DNA of 64,000 nucleotides, taken from contig CM067572.1 of the NCBI GenBank assembly GCA_034336665.1, forward strand, positions 2,969,786-3,033,785. Direction: 5' to 3'. The position numbers were made by a program, and so were the translations under genes. Shown here in pieces: positions 34,801 to 49,800 of this stretch. Positions within the stretch are counted from its first letter, which is position 1. Each line of letters starts with the position of its first letter. The notes under the pieces are model-generated. The model was given only the letters and a program-made list of their open reading frames with translations. It did no database searches and was not told the DNA's origin. Source of the stretch: Luscinia megarhynchos. Taxonomy: Eukaryota; Chordata; Aves; Passeriformes; Turdidae.

Positions 34801-37800
34801 CTTCCATCAAATTCAGGGGGGTCTGGAACATGTCTTTACAAAGTAGGGAAGTGTTGAGATAGGATTAAGAGTCTCACCACTTACTGGAAGCCTCAAATCA
34901 GCTGCTAAGCAATAAATCTTGGAGTTCTCTATTACCTTCATCTCGTTTTAGCACAGATGGTAAAAGCTAGTGACCTTTATATTTTTTGTCTTTCTGTGCT
35001 GAGAGCTGGAGTAATGAGAATATAATGAAGGTCTCTTTATTTTCCAGCAGCCTGAGAGGACACAGATTTTTCCAGCACTGTCTTTTCCCCAAAGTGAGGG
35101 AGAGGAACAAAGTCAGACTCATTCATTCCATCAGTCTAGTGACCTAAGCACACCCTTCAAATCCAGGTTTACTGGAGAACCAAAGGGAGTTGTGCTTCTG
35201 TAAGTTAATTTATCTCACCTTTATAACACTGCTCTACCAGGCAGATAATGTAGTTACAGGCAAAAAGTGTCCAGAAACTCTAAATAGAGTAAAAAGCATG
35301 TTTTGTTTGGGGATTTTTCCTCCTTATTTCCTTTTAGGGGAAATAAAATGTTCTATTTCTGCCCTAAAAACAGTTTTCACTTCAGTTAAAAAGCCCAAAC
35401 TTCCTGCTCTGGTGGAATTCTTCCCACAGGTAAGTGCTGGGTAACTGGGCCAGCCTCATGAAGATTATTAATAGTGTTAATTACTGCTTTGTTTCGTGGA
35501 AACAATTCCACCCTGAGAAAAAATCAGGTGCAACACATCATTTGCTGCTGAGATATTTGGATGCCACTTGAAGCAAGGCCAGCAGGGCTCAGCTGGGTTT
35601 GATCCCCTACCAGAAGCAGGAATGAGATAAGTGAGATAATGGATTTATCTCAGCTGGGATAAACCTGTGATTCCTGTTGGTCCCAGCCCCCAGAGGCAGG
35701 AAAGGCCAGGCTGAGCAGGATCCAGGGGGATGCCCTTGGCTGCAGCCAGGTCTTGCTGCCACCTTCAGTGTTTTCCTGAGCTTTAAACCACCAGATCCAT
35801 CTGTATTTGCAGAGCATTTGGGGGGGAGATTATCAATATTTTAAATAAACATATGAACATAGTCATAGACACATGGAAATAGGGCTTGGAGGAAAGATTG
35901 CAGGATAAAAGGTTTATTTTGCCTGCCAGCCAAGGAGGAGATTCATGGAATGCTTTGGGTTGGAAAGGACTTAAAAACTGATTTAATTCCAGGCAGGAAC
36001 ACCTTCCCCTATCCCAGGCTGCTCCCAGCCTGGCCTTGGGCATTTCAGGGATGGAGCATCCACAATTTCTCTGGGCAAGAAGCTTTCCCTCATCAGAGAC
36101 AGGGACACAGAGCTGTGCAGCTTTTCCCAAACACAAGCAGCAAAGCCAGTTGCAGCAATTCAAGGTCACTCCAAGGACCTTTTAAGAGAAAAAGAACCTC
36201 CAAGAGAAAGTTTCTTCCCCAATTTGGAGGGTTTCAGGCCAGGTGAGGAGCAATCTGCAAATCAGATGTGACACAGCCTACTCATAAAAATACAAGGTGT
36301 TTAGCAAGTCAGCCAGAAATCCAACTTACATAATAAGGCTTCTAATCATCTTTTTTTTTTTTTTTTTAAATGAAATTTTAATTATGGGAAAATTAGCAAC
36401 TGGTCTAGAGGTTTCTGCATTGCCATAAATGTCTCCAGAAAAAGCACATACTCTAAGAAATACCTCACACTGCTGCAGAGCTGGAAAGTAGGACATGTTG
36501 ATGGCATCCCAAAGCAATTTTTACTAAAAGCATTATTTCTGAGGAATCTGGCTCCAACAAAAGAGAAAATCCCTCTCAAGGCCACTTTCTAGTAAAATAT
36601 TTACAAGAACACCCAAAAGCATGTTTCTTCTTCGTGTGCTTTTAGTAAAAATGCACCAAAAGTGGAACAAGTTCATCTATTTCTCTGAAAACTCAGAGAA
36701 GAAACTTTCTGCCAAGGCCCCTCTGGGCAGGGAGGTGAGAAGGGGATCACACCTCTGCTCCTGGCTGGGAACAGGCAAAAAATGGCAATTCCTTGGGGAA
36801 TTTGGCATTTTCTGTTTCCATATCAGAATAATAAACCCCACAGTGCTGGGCCCAATTCAGCTGTGATTTCTGACAGCTTTATAGAGTGAAATCAAGGGAG
36901 AATGCTCTGGAATTGCATTCTAGATTGAAAGTGTATGAAAAGTGCTTTTCACATTCTTCTTACAGCTGCTCAGTGTTCAGCAAACACCCCACAGAGAATT
37001 AACCCCACATATAAGAAATTCACCTTCAGTTCTAATTCATTTTGATGATGCAGATGGGAAATTCCATTTCCTCTTGCCCATCACAAGATGGTTCAGTCCC
37101 TAACTAGGGGGTGGGAAAGCCAACTAGAGAGAGCAAGAATTTACTTAAAATCTAATTTATGTCAGGTTAACAGACAAATGGTTCAAATTGGAGGCAGCTT
37201 GGGGTTTTTTTTAGCATCAAATCTTGGCTTCCATCATCCTCAAAAAAAAAAAAGGTCTGAAACATCCTATTTTTTTTTGGCTTTATACCTAATTTTGATA
37301 TGTCAAAGCATACCCCTGCATAACCCCCCCACCTTGTATAAGTTACTTACAAGTAAAATAACTATCTCCAAAATTAGGAGATTCCTAATCAAACTAAAAG
37401 GAGTTGCTTTTCTTCTTATCTTCATCCTCATCAGCCTTTGTTCTTGTACTTGTTTTTTGCAACATCCTTCCTCTGAAAAGCAAGCAAGATTTTCAATTTG
37501 CTGATTTTCTTCCAAAATGTTTGCTTGAAGCCTGAATAATTTCTTGTAGTCTTCAAATAAAATCAGCAGGCTCTCCTACAGATAAATATATCAGTTGTCA
37601 TCCTTTTCCTGGAAGAAAAAAAGAGAGGAAGAAAACACATCTCTCCCCTGAGACATCTGCAGAGCCATAGTATTTATTTCTGCCAGAGAGGTTCTTAAAA
37701 GTGTTGTTTTTAGAAGTCAGATAACTCCCAGACCACAGCTGCTTTTTATTTATATTTCATCTTTCTACCCAACTGCTGCTAAAGAGGGAGAAGCTGTTCC

Positions 37801-40800
37801 TGAGACATTCCAGCCTTCCATTTGGGTTGTACAGAGAATGGGGCTGGGACCTTCTCACTGGGACCCAGCACTGAAAAAAAACATTTTCAGGGTGGAAATA
37901 CCCAGGAGGAGTTTGGAAGCTTCCCAAGGCCCATCACTTGCTGTTTGTAATCCTGGATTGAGAAGGGAAAGTCTCCTCCTGCTCATCCTGTGTGGGTGGG
38001 AGTGGGAAATAGTTTTTTGTTGATCTGCCTGCTGGGCACTCATTGGGATCTCTGGACTTCCCTCAACAGCTCAGACCTGGAGTTTGAAGCTTTGGTCAAT
38101 TTTTCTTTTTGCTGAAACCAAACCAAACAAAACAACACCAAAAGATCAAAGCCACAGGTAAAACCTGATTGATTTGTCCTTGTCCTGTGGGGAACAGAAA
38201 GAAGTGGGCTGATTTGCTTGCACTCTGCCTGTGTTTTCCATCATTTCACTTGCCTGATCCACCAGGAGACCCTGCCCTGCTCCAGCCTGAGCACCCCACA
38301 GCTCCCCTGGGAGCTCAGATTCCAGCTCCACACCAAATGGGCTGAGCCATTCTGCACTGAAGAACTCAGAATTCTGCCTCTGCACAGCCTCATTGTTCCA
38401 GTCATTCCTTAAACATTGGCTGGGACAAACCTGCAAATCAATTCCCTCCACAGGAAATACATCCTGCAGGTGGCTGCTGGAAGGATTCATTTCCCTGCAC
38501 AGTGCAGAATGAGAGAGAGGTACAGCAGGAAAAAAGCTCCTTTCAGAACTGTACCTTTATTTCCTATTCATGAATACAGTGCTGTAAGTAAATCTCACTG
38601 TGTAAACAGTTTTCTTTATAGGACCTGGTGAAACTGAATGTAGATGGGAAGGGGGAAAACTATAAATCAACAGCCTAATGGACAGATTTCTTTGAGCATA
38701 GTAAATAAATCTGCATGTTTTCAGATTGTTTTACAGTGGTGCAGGTTCAAAGAATGGCCAGGAGAAACACAGAGGATGTATTTCACTTTCCCCAGACAGA
38801 AATCAGCTGAAGATCCCACACAAAGCCAGAATGTGCTGTCACACACATCCTGTGCAACCCCAGTGACTTTAGGACAATCCCCTGGGCTGGAGGCTGCACA
38901 CATTAGGATTCTGTGTTTGTTGCCAGGCTGGGCTTAGACTATTTAAATTCCCTGTCAGGATCAGTTATGGTCAAATCATTTCCCATAAAAAGAGAAATGG
39001 ATCTGTAACGAGACTTAATGCTTTGTTGTTTGAAAAACTATTTCAACACACTATTAAAAACTCCAAGGACTCTAATTGAACTGGTTTTTTAAGCAGGAGA
39101 CAATTAAAGTTTGCTGCATAATTAATATACCAGGGCCATTAATAACCCCTGAATGATCCCTAAATTTCATTTTATTCATTATGGACAAATTGAGCTGACT
39201 CATTTTACAGGAAATACTTTAAAACACCTGTCAGTGAAATATTCCTTCCACCATCTAGAAAGAAAAGCCTCCTAGCAGCTCCCTGAAACTGGTGTCACTC
39301 ATTAAAATCATCTTCAGACATTGTGTGCCTTCCACAAGTCCTCTAAGCACGATCACGGGGCTGCTTTAGTCACTGCTTATCTCCAGGAGATATTCCCAGC
39401 TTTTATCAAGGAGCTTGTGTTTGTAAATAGGCAGCACAAAAAGGCACAGCTCATTTCCCCACTTTTGTACTGAGCTGCTTCATGCATCCCAATCCCCTTT
39501 GAGGAGAATTTGCACATTCACACGGTTTTATTTTAACGAGCTAAATCCCGCTGAAGAGATTAATCACGGAGTTCCATTCACTGAGGGATGATCAAACTCC
39601 ACAAACAAGGCAGCAGATGGTGGCCAGGGGAGGCTTCTAGGCCCTTCTCTAACAAGCACTGGTGTGCACATCCCAGCCAACACATCCAGGAGCTGTCTCC
39701 TCAGCTCCTGCAAACTTCTGGAGCCCCAGGGATGGAGAAGCTTGGGGTTGCACAGCCAGCCCTGGGATCCCCTGCAGGTCCATTCCAGCTCAGGATATTC
39801 ACAGAACCATGGAAGGCTTTGGAAAGGGGTTTAAAAATCATCCAGATCAATTCCTACCAGGGGCAGGGACACCTTGCAGTGTCCCAGGGGGCTCCAAGCC
39901 CAATGTCCAACCAACCTTGGGCACTGCCAGGGTCCAGGGGCAGCCACAGCTGCTCTGGGCACCTGTGCCAGGGTCTCACAGCCCTCACAGGGACAATTCC
40001 TTCCCAATATCCCACCCATTTTGTCAGTGTGAAGCCATTCCCCCTTGTCCTGTCCTTGTAAAAAGTCCTTTTCCATCTCTCTTGTTGTCTCCTTCAGGCA
40101 CTGGAGGGTCACAGTTAGGTCTCCCCAAAGCTTCTCCTCTCCAGGTGGACAATCCCAGCCCTGCCAGCCTTCCCTGCTCCACCCCTGGGATCACCCAGGA
40201 GCCTGCTCTGGATCTCTGCAGCAGCTCAGCTGCTCCCTGTGCTGGCCCTGGGCTGGGGCAGCCCTGCAGGTGAGCTCTCACCTGAGCACAGGGGCAGAAT
40301 CCCCTCCCTCCCCTGCCTGCCCACACTGCTTGGAATTTTGATATTCTGCAATTTTGGACTCTACAAATTCCTACCACCTGACTGCTGTGTTCATGGCTTC
40401 TGGAGAGGTTCTGCAGAGCCCCTCTGCACCAGGGTGAAGAATAAACCCCAAAAGCTCCACCAGCTGATTGTTCCTTTGACATATCAGTGACATTCACAGC
40501 ACCATAAACCTTGCTCATCTGAAATATTTAGCTCCTTAGCAGCAGTCAAACAGACATGCATCCAGCCTGGCACTTCCCCACTGCAGATCACTAATTTATT
40601 TCTTACAGCCCTCCTGGGTGCTGTATGTGCTGAGACAACTGCATTCCCAGAAATGGGCATAAATATCTGTATTTATTTTCTCATCATACTGGCTGGGGAG
40701 TTGGGGGGAGAGAGAGAGAGAGCCAGAATAAGAATCACACAGAGAAAATGGCCTGACAAACACTCTGGGTGCACTTCCTCCAGCAGAGTGCTCGACATTA

Positions 40801-43800
40801 TTCCTCATCTGCTGTGCCACAGCTCAGAGTGGGCCCTAATTATGGATTTCCAACTGGCATTATGGTTATTATAGATTAGATGTTCCTCTGTAAAGACTGT
40901 CAAACCAATGAAATTTGCAGGTTTATGAGTAGCCCCCAGGGCAGGGCTCTGCAAGGCTGGCTTTCCTGAGCCGTTAGTTTTATTTATAGTCCAGGACTAA
41001 ACAAGGCAGGAATTAAGGGAATGCTCCTCGCTGGAGGTAATGGTATGGAAATGCTGATGTAGGTCTGTGACAGCAGACAGCAGCAATAGCCTTGAGGAAA
41101 TATTGAAAGTGTGGAGCTGAGCAGAGCAAGCTGCACCTCAAGGCTGCTTTTTGTCACTCTGACAGGACAAAGTTGTAAATAATCCCCCCACACAGTGTGC
41201 ACTCAATTATCAGCAATTTAGTGGCACCCAGGATATGATATGCACAGGGAAACACAGCAGTCACCTCGAGTTCCCAACACAATCTCTGCCAAGAGTTGCT
41301 TTCTCACCTGGTTTGGGCTGCAGAGGCTTTGGAGGAATGAAGCACAGCTTAAAGGTTGGCATTTTCCAGGCTGCTCTTCCAAACAGCTTTTCCTAGGAAC
41401 AACATGAAGTTTAAATGAATCAGCCAGTTTTGGGCTGAAATTGCAGAATGGATGGATGGATGGATGGATGGATGGATGGATGGATGGATGGATGGATGGA
41501 TGGATGGATGGATGGATGGATGGATGGATGGATGGATGGATGGATGGATGGATGGATTCTTCTCATATGCACATGCTCTATGAAAATTCCCCTTTTTAGA
41601 CAAACAGAACTTGCAGATCCATGTGGGTTTGATGCTGGTCACTGAGGAAAAAAAAAAAGGTGGGGAGAGGAAATGTGATTTTTATAAAGATAAGATTATT
41701 AAAATATTGCTCAAAGTTTTTCTAAGGAAGTGGGAAATGGGTCTTAAAGGCTTTGCCATCCTGTGCATCACCAGCAAATCCCACAGAGGATTTCTCACTG
41801 CCCTGTTAGACCTGGAATAAAGAACAATTCCAAGGGCTCCTTGAAGCCAGGACAGCAGTTTTGGCTGTGGCTCTCTCAGTGCCTGTGTAATTGCCAGCTC
41901 TATTAGCAGAAATTGAACTTGCAATCATCAGGATCACAAAGCATCTGAGTGAAGGGCTGGAATGCTTCAGCTGCTGTCTGTGCTGCAGGAGCTGCTAAGG
42001 AGGAGCCCAGCTGAGCCAGGAGGGCACTGAAATTCCTAAAACACCCCCACCAAAGGGAGATCAGGGAGGGGGAAAGATTGCACAGAGCACTACGTTTGAA
42101 ATAGTTTAAATTTCGTGTGTGTGTGTGTGTTGTGCTTTCATGCACAACGTGCCACACAGAAATGTTGGTGCTGCAGTGAAAGGCACCAACTGTCCCTGTG
42201 AGTCCCTGCACTGTAAATCACACACATCCCACACAGCTCTGGGGAAAAAAGGCTTATATTGGGAAAAAAAAAATCAAACCAGTGTGCCCACAGTGCACAA
42301 ACTCAGTATCAATGTACATTTGTCCTTGATGTTCAAAAATCCAGGATCAATGCAGGCTGGGGAGTGCAGGGGTTGGGAGTGGCTCTAAGGAGGGGGTTTG
42401 GGGGTGCTGGGGATAAAACCTGACATGGCCTGGCAGCCCAAAACCCCGTCCTGGGCTGACCCCAGTGTGGATTCTGCCCTCTGCCCTGCTCAGGTGAGAC
42501 CCTGAGCACCTGCAGAGCTGCCCCAGCCCTGGGCCAGCACAGGGAGCAGCTGGAGCTGCTGCAGAGAGCCCAGGATGAGCAGAGCCTGGAGCTGGGAGAG
42601 CTGGGGGTGCTCACCTGGACAAGAAAAGGCTCCAGGAACACCCCAGAGCCCCTTCCAGTGCCCAAAGGGGCTCCAGGAAAGCTGGAGAGGAACTTTGCAT
42701 CATGGCTTGTGTCCAAAGAGCAAGGAGCAATGGATTTAAGCTAGAGGGGCAGAGATTCAGGCTAAATATAGAGAAGGAATTGTCCCTGTGAGGGTGGGGA
42801 TGCCCTGGCACAGGGTGCCCAGAGAAGCTGTGGCTGCCCCATCCCTGGAAGGGTTCAAGGCCAGTCTGGATGGAACTTGGAGAAACCTGGGATGCTGGAG
42901 GGTGTCCCTGCCCACAGCAGGAATGGGATGATCTTTAAGGTCCCTCCCACCCTGGGATTCTGTGATTTGGTCACACCTGGCCAGTCCCAGGAGCTTGGGG
43001 TGGGTGCAGCCCCTTGTGAAAGCAGGGACAGATTCCCACAGGGACAGATTCCTGCTGATCCCTGGGGCAGGGGACACCCTGCTCCCATCCTGCTCCCATC
43101 CTGCTCCCTGGAACTGTGGCAGCAAAATGCAGCACCCAGGGCACAACTCTGCTCCTGGCCCCCTCCCCTCCTCCAGCCTGGACAGACAATTGCTTCCCAT
43201 TATTCAGTGCAAGGCTGCAATTACCCCCATAAAAGATGCACAAATAAACCAGTCACAAACAAATTAATCCAGTCACACCTTACTACTCCACAGGACTGTT
43301 TTATGTGTACTGGCTTAAACACCATTATTATTTCTAATAGGTCGAGCTGAGTTTTGAACAGAGCTGCCATAAAAGTGCTGCCTGCTGACAAATCAAAGGT
43401 AAGGCAGGAACTGCTGCAAACCCAGCATGGAGCAGGCCCCCAGCATGCTCTTATCAGATCATGGCTACAGGGACCCAAACAGACACAAAAATCATGGCAG
43501 TATCTCATTCAGCTACCACCTACAAAGCACAGTGACACCCTGATCTCACAGAGACTCAGGTCTTTGTCACTGGGACAGAAACCTTCCCACCTGAAGAGGT
43601 GGGGATGCTTTCCCAGTCATCCATGCCCAGGAGCACTCACACAGAATTCTGTGAAAGCCAAAAATCTCCAGTGAAGCCCTTCAGTGATAAAATTCTTTCC
43701 ACTCCTGTTTATCTATTGATTGGAAAGAGACAAACTGAACCAGACAGCAAAATTTCTATCTCCCCAAGGAGTGCCAATAGCAGGATTATATCAGATACAG

Positions 43801-46800
43801 GTGGACATGGCACAGCTACAATCAGGGAAAACAGATGGCTGCCTTTTCACCAATGGGAATTTAATGCCTGATAGAAATAGGAAGCAGAAATAATCACTAA
43901 CAAAACTCTTATCTTTAATTTCTCCATTTGCTTTTAGGGAGAAAAAAGGGTGAGTCAGTGAAGTGATCCCAGCTGAAAAGCAACAGTGTTCAATAGCTTG
44001 GTAGGAAGAAAAATACACTGATCTTCACCAAAATAAAGACCTTTAGTCCTGTTCTGTGTGCAGAATACAAACAGAATTTAGTCTGTCTACAACAATATTT
44101 TACAGAGTGCAACAGAGTATTGGTGTCTTTAGATTATCACTGCATTTCTACTCACCATGCCAAATAAGGCTTCACTTTAGGAGTCCAAAGAATAAAGAAA
44201 AAATACATCAAAACAAGCATTTAGATGATGCAGTTTGAATGAGGTGAAGTTTAGACCCAGCTCTCTGTTGAAAACAATGTAATGATGAACATTATTCTTG
44301 GTTCACTGCAAACATCACGGATCCAGAGGTTCAGAGGGAGTTCTGGCTACTCAGGAGCCATAACTCCTGTGCAGGCACATGTGGACAGCAGCAGTTTGTT
44401 CCCCTCCCTGGGAGCAGCTGGGAGTTATTCCATAAAACCAGTAAATACTCCAAATGCACACTGCAAAACACAGAGAGAGGCACCTCTGGCACTAAAGGCA
44501 TTTCTCTGCCCCTCACAGTGCTCTGCCAATACCTGGTGTTGAGCCCACGTGTTTTCCTTCCTGAATTTCAATCCTAAAAGGCAAAGATATTTGTTTGGAG
44601 ACTTTGAAAACAGACAAGGACACAAAAACAATTAATCCCTTTTTATTCCTCATCTCACACTGAAGAACTGCAGTGCAAATCTTCCCCTTGGCCAGAGCAA
44701 CATCTGCATTCTTGGAAATCCTGACTTTACAAATATAATGCTTGGATATTTTTCATGAGAATGGCATGAAAACCTATCAGGGAAGTGTTCTTTATCATTT
44801 CAGTGCTTTGATGATCCTGAACCATTTTAAAGTGCCCTTTCTTGCCTACTGCAAGGCACAGAGAACAAAGCCTGAGGAAGTCAATACTGAGTCAATCCAG
44901 TGCAGGAAGCACCTGGACATGGACAGATCCATGGCTTGAAATGGGATTTATTGAGGACAACTGCTGCCTTCGTTTGCAAGAGATCTGGGAAGGCATTTCT
45001 TCAGTGTGCTGCAGATTTAAAGCAATTTAGTGATGTGCAGCCAGACCCCAAATCTTCTCCCTGCACCAAGTTGCCAACCAGCCAAGGGAGTTACTCAGCT
45101 TAGAGGAAATCAGGCTTTGATAGATTTTTATATCCTAAAAAACCCTGCAGCAAACAATACATTTCAGCAATTTGTCTTTGCCTGTTTTTTTCTTATAACA
45201 TGTACAGTACCTGTACCAGCAGGGCACACTTTTCATCCTCTTTAGTGCCAGGATCCAATGGGTCTGTTCCTGCCAGCACCAACTTTATGGTGACTGTGAA
45301 ATCAAACTGATAATTAAGAAATAAAACAAAAAAAAAAGAAAAAAAAAGAGAAAGAGAGAAATTAGCATAGGCAGAGCAGAAAAATGCTGTTGTATTCAGA
45401 ATCAATAAAGCAAAAAAAGGAGATATAAGCAAAGAAAAACCAGTGACAGAAATCAGTAGCTACTGTGGCTACATCACACCCCTCTCACTATGGATTTTTT
45501 TATCTGTATAAGTTTTCCCTGGACTAGTCCAACATCAAGCTAAAACCCAATAAAAATAAAATCTGTGCTTTGCCCTGCACCAATATTTGCTTTTCCTAGG
45601 CTGTTTTTTGGTTAATTTACAGTCTGTCTCCTGCAGATTAAAACAGCTTTTGAAAAGATGCAGTGTGGGGAAACATCGGTAGCACATCTCATTTAAATGC
45701 AATCTAATTCATGCAGTGATAACTTATATTGACAGGACTTTGAGAGAGGAAGTGTTTGCCATTGGAGGCTGGAATGCATTTCACCTGCTGGAATTCCAAC
45801 ATATGCATATTTCATGGCATGAATCGATTTCAAAGGTGTTGCATGTGCTTGTTTTATGTCTGTGAGGTTCAGGGAGGCTCCATCTTCAAGTTTTATTTAC
45901 AGGACAGGAAACCTGAGATAAGGAATTCCCTCGCTGCACCATCTCTGCTGGATTCACTCAACCTCAGCTTCTGGATAGAAATGTAAAATTCTGACTCTTC
46001 TTAAAATTTGAACTTCCAGATTATTCTTTGAAGAGCATCATCATTGCACCTGCTTTTTCATTATTACTTAAAGCAGGGTTATGGTTTTGTAATGAGCTTT
46101 TTCAAAGTGGAAAATGGAAAGCAGGTACAATACTCAGAAGACCTGATGAGACCTAATGTTCTAAGGCAGAACTTTTGTATTTAGACAAGCCCTAATGGAG
46201 CACTAAGAGAAGCCTCTTTTCCAGGAAATGCATATTATTATTACCATTTATTAGGGCTTCTCTGAAATAACCTTCCTCTGAGAGCATTCTAATTAGACAA
46301 AGCCAAGAGCTTAATTCACATTAACCTTAGCTCCAGCATCCTGGATAATGGGGGAAGGCAGAGGGGCACAGGCTGGATCTCTGTACAACAAAGCAATGAG
46401 AACAGAACATTTTAAAAGAGTTTTCATCAGGGAGAGAAGTTTCTGCCAGTGAGGCACATCCAGAACCAGAAATGCATTGCAAACCTGTTAATTGTTGTTA
46501 CCTTTTAGCACACTCCAAAACCTCCTTCCTGCAGGGATAAATGTCTGAATTTATCCAGAGAGACCAGGTGATGCCAGCTCTCTCTAACTGAGGGTTCTCC
46601 CCCTAAAATCTCCTGCTGGGGTTTCCAGGAGCCTCAGACAGTGCAGGTTTTTATGGGGACTGCCAAAAAGGGCAGCAAAACCCAGGGAGGCTTTGTAAGG
46701 TTTCTGGCACAGCCTCTCCCATTTAGCTGGAAATAACTGAGTTAAAACCAGCAGGGTTTCTGCCATATGTTACCCAGCCCTCGAATTGAGGATTACAGGT

Positions 46801-49800
46801 CATGGGTTTTGTGAGTGACTCGGGGTTTAGGTGATAAAATCCAACCCCATTTTCCCAACAGCATTTTCCTGAGCAAGGCAGGGGAAAAAAAAACCAGAAC
46901 CCTGTGGGGTTTGGCCATTTTGTACCAGTGTGGATGAAACTGTGAGACAGGAAAATGCCTCGAAAGGCTGGAGGAGAAGGATGGGGTTTGTGGGGGCAGA
47001 GCTGGAGCTGCTGCCCCTCAGCATCCCATGGCAATAATCCTGATTTCCTGCCCCTGCCAGGCTGCAGAGGCAGCAGCAGCTCTGTGTCTCAGCTGATCTC
47101 CTGGGGGACTGCAGGAGCTGCTGGAATAGAGACTCTGGCTCTATACATCTTCATTAAAATCCTCTCATCCATTTGTGCTCTGAACCTGGGAAAGGCTAAA
47201 GGCTGAAATGCAAATCACGCAGAGCTCAGCATTGATTTTTTTTGTTTTTCCCCCCCACCTTTTCAATTCATTGAAAAGATTTCTGATTCCAAGGGGACAG
47301 CTGGGTCACTCCTTTGGAACAGCAGCAGGGGCAAAGCAGCCAGTGGGAAATGGAATTTAGGGAGGCTGAGGAGACAGCAGCTGAATTGAGGGTTCATTGA
47401 TAAGATCACAGTTAAAAATCAGGAGAAGTTTCATTTAAAATCCACCATCATTGGATATTTTCATTTTTTGGCAGAAGGACAACAAACTCCTCCTGTTGTT
47501 TGCAGCTAGCTCCCATCAGAGAGCTGGGCTTGCTGCTTTCCTTCAGTGCAAAGCCAAGGAATCACCATCAGAATGTGGGATTTTCACCTGCACTATCCCA
47601 TAACGTGTTTGTAATTAAAACTGTCAGGCACTGCTACTCAAGAGCATCCCTGGCCGTGCCCAAATCCAGCCTGGATGGGGCTGGAGCAGCCTGGGGCAGT
47701 GGGAGGTGTCCCTGCCCATGGCAGGGGGGTCAAGGTCCCTTCCAGCCCAAACCTTCCGTGGTTCTGTCATTACCTTCCAAATTCTCTTCACTTCTCACTA
47801 TTCCTCGGGACTTCAAACCCCCAAATTTAAATGTTGTATTTCTTCCCAGTGCCAGTCAAACCTGAGAATTTATCCCAAGGCTTGCAGGCAGCACATGAAA
47901 CAGAACTGCTGGAACCTCACAGCACAAAGCAACATTTGCTCTTATCATTTAAGCCATCAATAGAACACTGATCTATTCCAGCAAAAACTGGTCCAAGCCA
48001 TCAGAAACCTCCTCTTGCATCCTTGTAAAAATTCACTGAAGTGAGGCAGCATGATGCTGCCCTTTAGAAATTCTTATTTAATTACTGAAGCCCATTTGAG
48101 AAGGAATACACTTCATACTTCCCCAATTACAAAGTCTGCTTCTGCCCTTAGAAACAATCTCAAGCAGAGCCAAAACTAAGCTCTGATTATAATTAAATTT
48201 CCTTTTTACATAAATGTTGGTATTTTCTTATGCACTGTGAGCTCTCTGCTGGTTATTGGAGGATACTGAGAGGGCACAGGGTGCTCAGAAATGAAAGGAA
48301 GAGGGGAAAAAAATAGAAAATATTATTTGATATACTAAGAAATCATGCACTTTTGCAAAAATATGCTGGAAAAGTTATGGGGGAAAAAAGCTATTTTAAA
48401 AAAAATAATGGGAGCTATAATAATATCACTGATTTCAGAAGGTTTAATACATACATCTATATAGAGATAAATTTTTATGAGCAACTAGCAGAATCAAGAG
48501 CATTGAAAGGTACAACTGCACAAACATTAAAGGATAAAAAAAATATTTTTAAAATAATAAAATATATATTCCAATGCAAAGTAAAGCATCACAAACATTC
48601 ATATTTTCAGTGATGGAAAGAGGTCCAGAAAATCTTTTTAAAACTTTTTTTTTCCTTAAGAACATAAGTCTAGAAGAAATTATTTGAGGAATTAATGAAG
48701 TCTCCATTACCTGAAGTTTTTGATGTGTTAGAACAATTTTTAATGGGCTACCTCCTGAGGCTGAGGAGCAACAAGCAGTGTGAGAGGGAAGTTCATATCT
48801 AGCAATGAAGAAATGGGGAAAAACAAGTAAAAAGATAAATTTTAAGAACTGAGATTGAGAAATGTAAGTTTGTTGCTGTTGCAGGTAAAATGTACAAGAG
48901 CCAGAAAATGTGGCTGTACCCCAATACAAAAGTCAGAAAGGTGGGGAAGTTTATTTGGGAATGGTCACAGCCCCAGATCATTCTGGAAACTGAAGTTTCA
49001 TTGTTGCTCGGGTGAGATTAATTAGCAAAGCAGTAAAACTCAAGATTTCCTTGCCCTAACAAGCATTTCACAGCCCAGTTAGAGCTGGTGACTCCTGTGG
49101 AGGCTCTCTGCCCAGGCTCACCCTCGGGATGCTGAAAGCAGCTTTGATTTGAGCACCAAGCTCCAAAATTTTCTGCAAACACCACTTTTCTGCAGGAGAG
49201 GTGACACAAGGTTTCCCTCCCCACTTCTGAGCAATTTCAAGGAGGTGTTTTTAGTAACACATTTACTGGCAATTGCCACCCATTTTCAGTGTCCAGCTGC
49301 TCAGTTAAACTTGCCTTTTAAACCTTGCAGTGAAAAATTCAGATTTTGCAGGATCTTTCTGTGGGAAGGGAGGAAATCACCCAGCTCTGGCTGAGCTCTG
49401 AGGGTGGTGGCATTCCCAGAAATGAACTTTGGTAAAATCCAGCTCTGTGTCTAACAATGGGTGGTGTTGAACGTGCTTAATTCAATAGATGGACAACAGA
49501 CACTGCTCAGTTCAAGAAAATCAGCTTCTAAAATTAAAATATTAAACAGCAGAGGGGAAAATAAAACACAGCACAGGGAATATCAAAGACCAATAGACCA
49601 GTGAGGGTGAAAAACACACATTTGGAGCCCAGAAAACACAAGTTTCACAGGTACCTGCCCTAGATGTATTTATCATCTTCACAGCCATGGTTCCAGATAC
49701 TAAAAAGCAAAAATAGCTTTAGTAATAAAAAACACAGGCCACAGGGCAAGAAAATAGGTTTAAATCTAGATACTAAGAACTCTAAACCTCTGAGGGAAAT

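Noticed and set aside
36326..36585. Larger exon around the candidate microexon, reading [18 protein letters not shown]
   Set aside because: Attractive peptide, but the AG that would start it puts TAA in that frame, and the phases of the neighbours do not fit; only the 17-nt version does.
39662..40518. Long open frames of 157-203 residues on both strands
   Set aside because: They lie in a CR1 3' region with typical non-coding CR1 tail sequence and no reverse-transcriptase motifs.
41349..41645. Open frames reading IHPS or MDGW repeats on the two strands
   Set aside because: Translations of the GGAT microsatellite; only 41,308-41,392 is supported as an exon.
42333..43350. Several open frames of 90-157 residues
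   Set aside because: Overlap a CR1 fragment and its flank; no splice or domain support.
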